DNA of 64,000 nucleotides, from the NCBI GenBank assembly GCA_015039315.1, contig WIDE01000055.1:153581-217580 (forward strand). The letters run 5' to 3'. The stretch comes from Clavulina sp. PMI_390 (lineage: Eukaryota; Basidiomycota; Agaricomycetes; Cantharellales; Hydnaceae). Made by a program: the position numbers and the translations under genes. Below, in pieces: positions 1 through 8,966 of this stretch; position 1 is the first letter of the stretch; the number at the start of each line of letters is the position of its first letter. The notes under the pieces were generated by a model. The model ran no database searches. It saw only the letters and a list, made by a program, of their open reading frames with translations, and was not told the origin of the DNA.

Positions 1-204
1 TATCAAGCACAAGATAGCCCACTTGAGAAGGAATGAGCTGGATTTGGCAGGCCGTCGACGTCAACAAACAAGGTGAAAGAAAAAAGCGTGGGAAGCGCTT
101 ACCTTGCGATCTGCGGCCTGCCCAATTAAATGGTTATCCCCACGGAGCTTCTCGTCCTGAACCTCCAAGGCCTTGCTCCTCTGGCCCAAGCACACTTGCC
201 CTAG

Positions 205-1792
205 ATGGAGACGACATTGAACCCAGTGGCACTGGGCATCCTTGGCTCTTATTTTGCGATGATTTTGGCTTTGGCTGCGCTTATCATCGCGTCATTGGTT
301 CGAGCGGCTGGGCAAGCAGGCGCATCATGGTGCAAGTATCGGGTGGGCTTTTTCACGTTGCTGACACTGGGCTCATTAGCGCATACGTGGTATTGTGAGT
401 TTTTTCTTTGCATTCTTGGCCCCTTGGAAGCTAATCTTAGTTAAATCCTAGACATGTTTGCCTTTATGCACGTGAGTCGGCTTTGACTCTACTCCACCGC
501 CTAGATATTGCTCTCTCTGACGCATCCTATTGACGCCCCTCGCTATCCGCTTCCATTTTTCGCCCACGTCCATCGTTGATTATGTTGCTAGTGGAGCTTC
601 TCTTCGTATGAGGCAACTCTCGGAATCAATCCCACCGAGCTTTCCATCGTACAACGGATATCTGACTGGACCACCAACACTGGCCTATTCGAGCAAGCCT
701 GGGCAGCCGTCTGTGTTGGTAAACTTAATTGGTGGTGGAGCGAGCAATTGTGCATCTACACCGCTGGGGCATGGACAGCCTTCCTTTGGGTCGAATGTAA
801 GTGCTCTCGTCTTTTGCCATGCACCTCACAATGTTGGGGCACAGGCCCACGTAAAGGCACTGAATACTGACCCCTTCAACGCCTTAATCTTATGCTTAGC
901 TCGAAGAAGGGGTATTCGGCATGCTTGGGCGTACATGTTCCTTGGCCAGATCGTAGCTATTTCTGTCGCATCCAACCTCTTCTACATTGCTATCCTCCTT
1001 CACCCTCTCGGTGCTACTTCCACGGCGTCCGCTTCAGCCACCTCGGATTCCACAGAGAAGGAGGTGATCGAACGCACACCTCCACCCGCCCTCCAAGTGC
1101 CTTTCCTATCTGTGTGGCTCCCGATCCTGGCCTCCCTGGCTACAATAATCGTATCCCCATACGTGTCCGGCACCGAGTACTTCCTCCCTAACCTCCTCGT
1201 GATGCATGCTCTCCTAATGGTTCCATTACTCGTCACCAAGGGATACTCATCACCCAAAGCAGCGGAGTCCCCTCAAGCTGGAAACCTCTACCTCACCATC
1301 ACATTTGTGTCGCTTGCGATCCGACTATGGACACAAGGACCCATCATCGCACCATATTTCTCCACTCTCCTCTCCTTCCCCTCCGACCTGGCACTCCCAT
1401 CCGTCACCATCCCATCTTATGCGTCCATCTTGGAAACCCTCAAGACCCTCCCCCCACCATCTCACATCACCTCTCACATCTCCACCACCCTCTCGCCAAT
1501 CCTCTCCGAATACATACTCTTCCCGACATACTACCTCATCTCAGATATCATCGCTACGCTGTACGCGCACCCCGCGCAGAGCAGTATCGGGTTCGATATC
1601 GTGTGGACCTCGGCGTCGTTCTTATTGTGGACGGCCGTGGACCCCACTAGATCACAAAAGGGGACAGGGAATGCTAGGGCGAAAAGTGTCGTGGGATCGC
1701 TCTGGAATGGAATTCATCGTACAGCGGCGCTGGCTATTGTCAGTGTCGGTGTGTCGGCTGGAGGGTACTGGGGTGCTCTAGAAGGGATGTAA
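205..1792 (+). CDS. Polytopic membrane protein, fungal family, four exons
   Basis: The model is join(205..394, 452..471, 592..796, 900..1792), 435 aa, with GT..AG introns and continuous frame. The first exon encodes a clear N-terminal transmembrane helix (FAMILALAALIIASLV) and a second hydrophobic stretch. The tiny 20-nt second exon joins MFAFMH to WSFSSYE, and the third exon carries the Trp-rich LNWWWSEQLC segment. The C-terminal exon holds several further helices (GQIVAISVASNLFYIAILL, the LPILASLATIIVSPYVS region, and a last one near the end ALAIVSVGVSAGGYWG). I recall this layout from uncharacterised basidiomycete membrane proteins of about 400 residues; no enzymatic motif is visible and the role is unknown. 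Start chosen because translation is open from it and places the first helix near the N-terminus. A decayed second copy of its last coding part lies at about 3660-3802. Confidence 0.8.
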
Positions 1793-2082
1793 TGCGGCTC
1801 AAGTACATCTGATTGCTGGGGAGTCAGTGGACCAGTCTGGCTATACATCTAGTCCCATATGTACAAGATGCTCCTTATGTTTCTGCCGAGGAACTTCCAC
1901 CCAAGTGTAGTACAGCGAATGTATTATACAAGAATTCGTTAGATAGAACTAGTTGCCCACTCCCGCAAGAGGCAACTGTGAAACCGACTGGCTATCCAGA
2001 ACGGAAGCAGCCAAGATTAAGAGCCCCGATATATCTACGCGTGCTATTGAAGGAGGACGTAGAAAAACGCAAATAACCATGA

Positions 2083-3522
2083 TCATTCATCATTTCCTTC
2101 GTACCAAATCGTTCGTTTGCCTATTTCTACCTTTAAGCCTGGACGATCACATGACAGGTCGACGAGGGCTTCACCTACGCTGTCCTCCAGCTCACATTCT
2201 GTCATCACAAGCCTCCTAAGGTTAGGTAGAAGATAGGAGAGATTGCGAGTGGTCTGGTCATCTGCAGGGTTGTGGGTACCACCACTACTGGTATTGCCCA
2301 AACTTGGAGCGATGCGGTCGAGAGGGGATCCGAGTCTACGCAAAGTCCCCTCAATGTCGCGACAGTTAATGAATTCCAGAGTGTCGATGGATATTTTGCC
2401 CATTGACAACATCATCTTGTTGAGAACTTCACCGCCATGCAGCCATTCCTGCAGATTACCATTCTCCCCAATGGTACTCAATTCTATTTCACAATTAACA
2501 ATCGAAAGTTGGGAGAGAGACTGGATGGCACTCATGTGCGGATCAAGCGTAGGGTGCGGCCAGAGGTGGCGACGATACGCTTCCGTTTGAGTGATATCTG
2601 ACCATCGGTCAAGATGAAGCCCACGGAGCATCAATTGAGTCAACCGGGGGGTGCGGAGATTTACTGAGAAGGGCGGGAAGTTGGTCTCGAGATATTCAAG
2701 GTTTGGCACCTCGACGCGGCGCTCCAAGTCCCATCCAAGGGACAGCGATGGTCCAACGAACATGATGGTGAGATGATCAAGGAGTGGGAGCTCTGGAAGG
2801 GATGCGACAAGGTTGTCCCACCACTGTCCTGTTGCGGAGACCACGAGGTGGAGCTTTCGCAGCGCTGGAGCGATGGGTATGGGTCGCAATGTCTGGCGCT
2901 CATGAGATATGATCTCCACCTCTGTGAGTGTGGGGCATATCATACGATGTTCATGAATATCGCCACGAGCGGTGGAGAATATAGTGTTTGGGAGACCGAA
3001 ATTCTCGTCGCCCACACCATCAAACCAGAATTCTCTAAGGAGCCTGAATTCAACCAAGCGAAGGGTACTCCACAATCGCCGAGCGTCAACGTGCATGGAT
3101 CGAAGGTTCAGAAAACGGCACCGAGAGAGATGCGGAGCGAAAAGTTCGATTGCTTTCCACCAGTGTTGAGTTTTCCCGTCTCTGTTGACACTCCCGTGTG
3201 TTTCTGGGTCGAAATATATGCTTTCCAGCACGACGTCAAACGGTGCAGACCGCGATCGTTCCAAACAGGTCATCGCCCATTTATGAGCAGCGACTATGTT
3301 TTTCTCGCCAGCACGATCCTTTTGATGAGCAGGTCCAGGGCCATAGTGAATTTGCGTCCAGAGCACTGGGGAGGTAATGGCCACTGCGCGCCAGTGCGTG
3401 GAGACGGAGGTGATCGTCAACAGAGGCCGAAAAACTTTGAATATGGAGTACTCGTCGACAAGAGCTTTGAGGACTTCCGTGAAAAGCTCGGGCGGCAACT
3501 GAGATATCCGAAACGCAGGCAT
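2083..3522 (-). CDS. F-box protein with LRR-like body (copy 1)
   Basis: Uninterrupted 479-aa reading frame. Residues 5-55 form an F-box: the pattern ISQLPPELFTEVLKALVDE followed by ITSVSTHWRAVAITSPVLW is the usual fungal form (LPxE, hydrophobic helices, VCxxWR-like segment, SPxLW). F-box proteins recruit targets to SCF ubiquitin ligases by binding Skp1. The body contains loosely repeated segments typical of divergent leucine-rich repeats (VEVPNLEYLETNFPPFSVNL, then TPRLTQLMLRGL and LLPNLRRLVMTECE). The neighbouring gene at 4172-5674 is a clear paralogue. No introns are needed. The substrate cannot be inferred. Confidence 0.85.
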   Translation of the reverse strand: MPAFRISQLPPELFTEVLKALVDEYSIFKVFRPLLTITSVSTHWRAVAITSPVLWTQIHYGPGPAHQKDRAGEKNIVAAHKWAMTCLERSRSAPFDVVLESIYFDPETHGSVNRDGKTQHWWKAIELFAPHLSRCRFLNLRSMHVDARRLWSTLRLVEFRLLREFWFDGVGDENFGLPNTIFSTARGDIHEHRMICPTLTEVEIISHERQTLRPIPIAPALRKLHLVVSATGQWWDNLVASLPELPLLDHLTIMFVGPSLSLGWDLERRVEVPNLEYLETNFPPFSVNLRTPRLTQLMLRGLHLDRWSDITQTEAYRRHLWPHPTLDPHMSAIQSLSQLSIVNCEIELSTIGENGNLQEWLHGGEVLNKMMLSMGKISIDTLEFINCRDIEGTLRRLGSPLDRIAPSLGNTSSGGTHNPADDQTTRNLSYLLPNLRRLVMTECELEDSVGEALVDLSCDRPGLKVEIGKRTIWYEGNDE

Positions 3523-3654
3523 CCTTTTTCAACGTATTTGGAATATCAGCCTGAGGGAGCTATTGGCTCACATCTGAGGAAGGCACTGACGTTGATCCTG
3601 ATTGATTTTGGCCTGATTCCCCTGGCATAGGTATTTTAGTATGTATTTATGCGC

Positions 3655-3805
3655 TTTGGCCGTGTGCAGTGCGAGCGCGAGGAATCGAGGCTCCAGGAGA
3701 GTGTCGTGACAACCTGGAGCGTGTTGGCGTCACGGTCACGCTGGCCATGGCCGGCGTTGGCATCTCAGCCGCAGGATACTGGCGTGCTCTTGAAGGAATG
3801 TAATG
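3655..3805 (+). pseudogene. 3' remnant of the polytopic membrane protein gene
   Basis: Reading 3712-3802 gives a C-terminus that ends GISAAGYWRALEGM followed by TAA, matching GVSAGGYWGALEGM-stop of the gene at 205-1792. Further upstream the match (ESVV against KSVV) is in another frame, so the fragment is frameshifted as well as truncated; nothing of the rest of the gene is present. The downstream bases also resemble the flank of the intact gene (a TCCCATAT..AAGATG segment in both). It lies just before the second F-box gene in the same relative position as the intact gene lies before the first, which indicates tandem duplication followed by decay. Confidence 0.75.
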
Positions 3806-4171
3806 TCAGCGTAGCTATTTTTTCATTGCAATATCCCAGCGCAACATATTCTCCCATATAGAAAGAAGATGTCGGATCGACCTTATACTTTTGAAGGTGA
3901 TATTATCCGCTTGTGATTGTAAGAACAATCCATGTGTTAACAAACTTCTACACATCCTGATGCTACAATAGATCTGGAACCCTTTGGTGACGAGTTCCCA
4001 ATGTTTTAGAACAACAATTTTGTCTGGAATCCGATGAGCTCCTCGGGTTACTCTGCAAGTGCCAGTGTATTGCACAGGGAGCATGGCGAGGAAAATGTTA
4101 CTAGCTTGACAGATGATGCTACTATCCCGAATCCTCATCTCAACATTGGCCACAAGAATTCAGTGATGGGA

Positions 4172-5674
4172 TCACCATGTAACACTTGTATTGTGCCTTG
4201 GTGTCTGTTCGCCCCCTTCCACTCTCAAGCCCGGACGATTACGTGACAGCATGCTAAGGGCCTCGAACGTTGCATCATTTGATTTATAGCCGATGATGTC
4301 GAGTTCTCGGAGATTGGGCAGGAGATAGGAGAGATCACGAACAGGGGCTTGAGAGTCCGCATGAGTGTGCGGACTCTCGTCAGAGCCTCCGGCGAGGGAG
4401 GCGATGGGGGAAGCGAGTGTGCGCAGAATTCTCTCGATCCCGCAGCAGCGAACAAAATTCAGAGTGTCGACGGAAATATTTCCCATCGATAACATCATCT
4501 TGTTGAGAATCTCGGTGCCCCATGGTGAGTCAAAAATTTGTTTCCTCTCCATGAATCCCCGTTCAATCTTGCAGTCAACGATCGAGAAACGCGAGAGGGC
4601 CTGTATCAAACTCATGGGAGGTCTAAGAGTTGGATACGGCCAGCGATGGTTGCAGTATGCTTCCGCTTGAGCAATACTTGGCCAGTGTGGGAGACGAAGG
4701 TCGCACAAGACCAACTCCGTCAAGCGAGGTGTACAGAGATTTACTGAAAACGGAAGGAAATTGGTTTCGAGATATTCGAGGTTGGGGACCTCGACGCGGC
4801 GCTCCAGATCCCACCCAAGGTTTAGAGTTGGCCCCACAAATATCACGGTGAGATGATGAAGGAGTGGAAGCTCTAGAAGGGAAATCACAAGATTATCCCA
4901 CCATTTACCAGTCGTAGAAACCTTGAGTTCGAAGCATCCCAATGACTTTGTGATTGGTATGGGTTGGAGGGTTCGGAGGTTGTAAGATGCCATCCGGAGA
5001 CGATTGAGCGACTCGCTTGTCATACAGTAGTCACGGATATCACCAGAGCTAGTGGTAAAGAAGGTATCCCGAAGGCTGCGGTATAACTCATCACTGTCAT
5101 CAAACGAGACTTGCTGAAGCAAGTCGAATTTCACGGGACGCAGCATACCCCACAGCTGTCGAGCACCAATGTACGTGGATCTTAGAGTAAGATCACGGCA
5201 GCGAGGAAGATAAGGAACAAGGAAGTTTAGGACCTCGCCTAGATCTCGAAGGTCCTCGCGTCTTTTAGGAAAGTGGTATATTTCTGCCGAACTCCGATAG
5301 CTGCCTTCAAGGAAAATGTGAAGGGGCGCGGACTGCGATCGTTCCAAACAGGTCATTGCCCATTCGAAAGCAGCATCGACTAATTGTTTTTCCTCGGAGT
5401 TCTTCTGGAGAATAAAAACATGCCGTGGACCGTAATAAATTCTCGTCCACAATACCGGGGAAGCTATGGCCACGGCGCGCCAAAGTGCACAGACGGAGGT
5501 GATTCTGAAGAGTAGACGAGGGAAATCGAAGGCTGAGAATTCATGCACAAGCTCCTCAAAGACTTTAGTGAGGAGTTCGGCCGGCAAATGAGATATCGGA
5601 CATGTCGATGTGTCTCCCAATCCTCTAGGGGAGCTGTCCAGATATGTTTCGCGTCCATGATGGTGTAGTGACAT
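4172..5674 (-). CDS. F-box protein with LRR-like body (copy 2)
   Basis: Uninterrupted 500-aa frame, paralogous over its length to the gene at 2083-3522. The F-box is near residues 25-80 (ISHLPAELLTKVFEELVHE, then ITSVCALWRAVAIASPVLW). Shared landmarks include LERRVEVPNLEYLETNF, the LNKMMLSMGNISVDTLNF stretch and LLPNLRELDI near the C-terminus. It has an N-terminal extension of about 20 residues rich in His, Arg and Ser not seen in copy 1; a start further downstream is possible, but no better Met lies before the F-box. The role is presumed to be that of an SCF adaptor, with unknown target. Confidence 0.85.
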   Translation of the reverse strand: MSLHHHGRETYLDSSPRGLGDTSTCPISHLPAELLTKVFEELVHEFSAFDFPRLLFRITSVCALWRAVAIASPVLWTRIYYGPRHVFILQKNSEEKQLVDAAFEWAMTCLERSQSAPLHIFLEGSYRSSAEIYHFPKRREDLRDLGEVLNFLVPYLPRCRDLTLRSTYIGARQLWGMLRPVKFDLLQQVSFDDSDELYRSLRDTFFTTSSGDIRDYCMTSESLNRLRMASYNLRTLQPIPITKSLGCFELKVSTTGKWWDNLVISLLELPLLHHLTVIFVGPTLNLGWDLERRVEVPNLEYLETNFLPFSVNLCTPRLTELVLCDLRLPHWPSIAQAEAYCNHRWPYPTLRPPMSLIQALSRFSIVDCKIERGFMERKQIFDSPWGTEILNKMMLSMGNISVDTLNFVRCCGIERILRTLASPIASLAGGSDESPHTHADSQAPVRDLSYLLPNLRELDIIGYKSNDATFEALSMLSRNRPGLRVEGGEQTPRHNTSVTW

Positions 5675-6018
5675 CTATGGCCTCGTTGGCGTGCTTGCGA
5701 TAGAATAAGTAGCGCTGATTGTGTGAAAATGTTAGTGTGCAACTGCAAGGAAATAACTGCTAGCTGACATTGACAGGCGGAGATCGGTGGCCATCTCTTG
5801 AGCCGGCGTGACAATGTTTCTGATGACTCTGTCCCATTTATGCTGGACACAAGGGCCGCTTGGGTTTGCATCTGTAGTGCATCACTATATTTTACTGACA
5901 GCATACTAAAAACACTAATAGTTCGACCATGAAGATCGTTCTACAATACACTTGAACTTTTGGCTTTCTGTGCGACTGCGCACGCAAAGCGTGCAGCGAA
6001 AGCACCATTTAACATCTC
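5675..6018. other. Intergenic, no gene seen
   Basis: This stretch lies between the start of the minus-strand F-box gene and the stop of the minus-strand aminotransferase. It presumably holds the F-box promoter and the aminotransferase 3' UTR. A minus-strand open frame that overlaps it runs antisense-shifted into the F-box gene and has no recognisable content. Confidence 0.5.
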
Positions 6019-8129
6019 TTAGCACTCAACGCTCCACCCGCCAACCTGCGCACGACCCTCATAAACAGCGGCCAGCGAACGATACATCACACCAGCAACA
6101 GGGCCCAAACCACCCTCGTACTCAGGAAGGACGATATCTCTGACCTCTCTTTCCTCATTAGCAGACGCACCCTTGGGGCGATATATCCCAATGCGCTTGA
6201 CGGGGGCGATCACGACGGCCGTCCCAGAGCCAAACGCCTCGAGGAGCGCACCCGACGCAGCCCAGCGCTCAAGGTCGGCAATAGTGATCTTTGCCTCGCG
6301 GGGGTGGAGCTGCGCGAGTTCACTTGGTGCTGCTGATGATGACGGTTCGGGGACTTCCGTAGGAGGGAGTACGGGTGTGCTGGACGATGGTGAGGACCGC
6401 GTTGAGGGAGGCGGGGACACGAGTGCGGCCGCCGCCTTTTCTTTTTCTGCGGTAGCAGTGTCTGTAATGGCGGGCGAAGAGACGAGTGGCGGGAATGTAA
6501 TGAATTGCCTGAGCGGCGATGATGATTCGTTGATGTGTGCACAGAGGTCAAGAATGGATGTGCGCGTGACCCCAGGGAGAATCGTCCCGTCGAGCGGTGG
6601 CGTAATGAGGTCGAGCGCTGCGATGCGAATAGGTTCACCATGTTCATTTAGCTGTCATCATCAAATGAAGTCTCATGATACCCAGCGTGACTCACCTCCG
6701 TCAGTTCTCCGCACAACGGCGAAAAAGTTCATGGCACCTGCTTCCGTGACGATCTCTTCGTAGTTCCCTGCCTCATCTTTCTCTCCCTTGAGGATCCATA
6801 GGATTTGCTGATAGCCTAGCTTGGCCGCTTCTCTTTGTGGTCTGAATGTGGGGGTATAGTTGATGCCCAACTTGTACGCTCCCGTACCACCTGGCCAAGA
6901 CCGCACCGAGTCGGTCTCGGCGAAGAGCGCAAGGGGCTTGAAGCCCGTTGGCCAATAAGGTCCGGATGGCGTGACAATGACGAAGAGTTTTGCGTGTGTA
7001 GAGGCCGAAACGCCGATGCCTACAAGTGAGTTGAGTTGGGAGGGAAATCAGGAGCGAGTCATTGGGTTACGAGAATAGTAAGGGTCGGCTAGAAAAGCGG
7101 GTTCTACGCACTGGCTCGTGTTCCGATGAGCGTGGGTCGAATATACAGCGAATACCCCGGTCTGGTGGGAATCCATCGCTTTTCTACTCTGACAAGTTCC
7201 TTGATGAGTTCTAGGAGTGCGTGTGCGTCGAAATCCTAGAGGGAGCAGAATATGGAGAGTTCCATTGTGAAATTTCGGATGAGATTTTGTGAAATGTTGC
7301 CCGCAAAGAGCGAATAGTCCGATCGGCCGATGGGAGATGAAAAGAAGACGAGGGGAGGAAAGTGCGCCGATCCATTCAACAATCGTGTGCCTCGAACATA
7401 GACCCCAGATTTGACTCACAGGAAGGGCTGCACGGTCGGTGCTGCGCGCCATACGCTGCATGTTGAGGTTAGGACGGAACAGACGTGCTTTCCCATCAGG
7501 TCCAACAAAGGCCTAAGAAGACGATGAGGTAGGAAAAGTGGATGAGAGGGGTGAATCCAACGAATGAATTGGCGGCGCAGGGTTCTCCAATGACGTCCAA
7601 CGACGACTAACCTTCATTCCCTCGAAGAGGGCTGGAGTGTAGTGAAATATAGAGCTTGGGTGGCAGTTGAGTCTCTGAATCTTCAGCGCTCTTTATACAA
7701 AGGAAGAAGCTTACCTGCAGGGCTCAAGGGTGAGGGCAGCATAGGGCTTAATGACTGGCGCAGACCACCCAGATTCTGGGTCGAAGTCCATCTCAAGCAT
7801 ATGATCAGTCATCGTCTATCACCGCAAAGAAGGGGGCAGTGCACGAATAGATAGCATGATGAGAAAAATTGGAGGTGAGTCGAGTCATTTTTGGGAGCAA
7901 CGCACCTGACCGAAAATCAGTGTCTCCGCTGCAGGAACGGGTTTCAGTGTGGCAGCGGGCTGTATTATCAGCTTGCTCGGCTTTACAATGGATCCAATTG
8001 TCAGAATATCCCAATATTGCGGTCGACGATGAAGAGAATACTTACGTCGATGTCAGGCAGACTGCCGATCTCGCCCGCATGAGCTTGGACCGCAATCGAC
8101 AGAGGTGGAAGGTGGGCCGTCTTATCCAT
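6019..8129 (-). CDS. Branched-chain amino acid aminotransferase
   Basis: Class IV PLP enzyme that interconverts leucine, isoleucine and valine with their 2-oxo acids. Eight exons: complement of 8046..8129, 7906..7980, 7715..7815, 7612..7654, 7420..7512, 7112..7235, 6715..7019, 6019..6651, giving 485 aa. Family landmarks in order: LKPVPAAETLIFGQ, TDHMLEMDFDPESGW, HYTPALFEGMK, LFRPNLNMQRM, YSLYIRPTLIGT, GAYKLGINYTP (Lys is the PLP-binding residue), the AGAMNFF segment, LDGTILPGVTRTSILDL, and LLEAFGSGTAVVIAPV. A Pro/Ser/Ala-rich insertion of roughly 65-70 residues separates the last two blocks. The obvious GTGAGT donor after exon 7 would break the frame by one base; a GTGCGG donor slightly upstream keeps it and is used here. 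No convincing mitochondrial presequence, so possibly cytosolic. Confidence 0.92.
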
Positions 8130-8966
8130 ATTATCGCAGAAAATCTTCGGGTGGTTCTAGAGAGCAGGGGGGTTTTTTCCTTCTAGTAGGAGAGACTGCT
8201 TGAAGTGAGAGAGAGGAGAAAGGATGGAGCGCGAACATCCGAGCCAAATAAGGAAGGAGAGTTTGGTCATGTGGCCACCGAGAGCCCTGGCTAATCGTCC
8301 AGCAATAATACTAACTACCACTCATGACCACGGCCCTGCAGTTGGTCCACTGACCATTGCAGTGCATAGCGAAACTTGGTCATGCGTCATATTATGAGTT
8401 ATGGGACAATAAGCTGAACCATCTCGAAGATGTTGGTTGTCTGCATTGAGACATGTTCGCCTGTTCAGACTTTTGGGAAGGTCTACCTAGCCCGTCATGT
8501 CTTATGCTCGTTCAGTCACAAAAAGTATCTACCTGTGAGATAAGTGCTCGGATTCTCGCTGAAGACGGCATGGAGAAGTGAGAAACGGCTGATACTATGT
8601 GACGGCCCATCATGGCACGCTTTACAACGTCAAGACTTGATGGTGAGTTAATCCCGTCAATATGAATGTCTGGCTGTACCAATTTGCTTCCGCTAACGAA
8701 ATCCCTCCCTTTGATTACCTTGTTTATTTGCATATGATTGCACTCTCGAGGAACGTCACCTTTGTTCTCATCTCGACAAAGTCCATTGTCAATGTCTTTG
8801 TCCAGCGTCCCCAGACCACCGGGAGTTCCCTAGAGTCACACCATAAGAGCTTTGTGATTCTGTCTTCTTGCACTGACCTCTTCGAACCACCGCAACCTTA
8901 CCCCCGACGTGTATACGCCACACTTTTGCCTTCTAAGCTACACCACCTACCAGCACTCAATTCAGC
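8130..8966. other. Divergent intergenic region
   Basis: Shared upstream region of the aminotransferase (minus) and the coiled-coil gene (plus), so it must hold both promoters. I see no open frame with recognisable content and no convincing TATA box. An imperfect inverted repeat (CTGCAGTTGGTC near 8336, GACCATTGCAG near 8352) is present but short. Confidence 0.5.

Noticed and set aside
2773..3630. Long plus-strand open frame (285 codons) opposite F-box copy 1
   Set aside because: Antisense shadow; the minus frame has a clear F-box and a paralogue, while this one has no motif.
8336..8362. Imperfect inverted repeat as a regulatory operator or MITE
   Set aside because: Too short and imperfect, with no flanking duplication.
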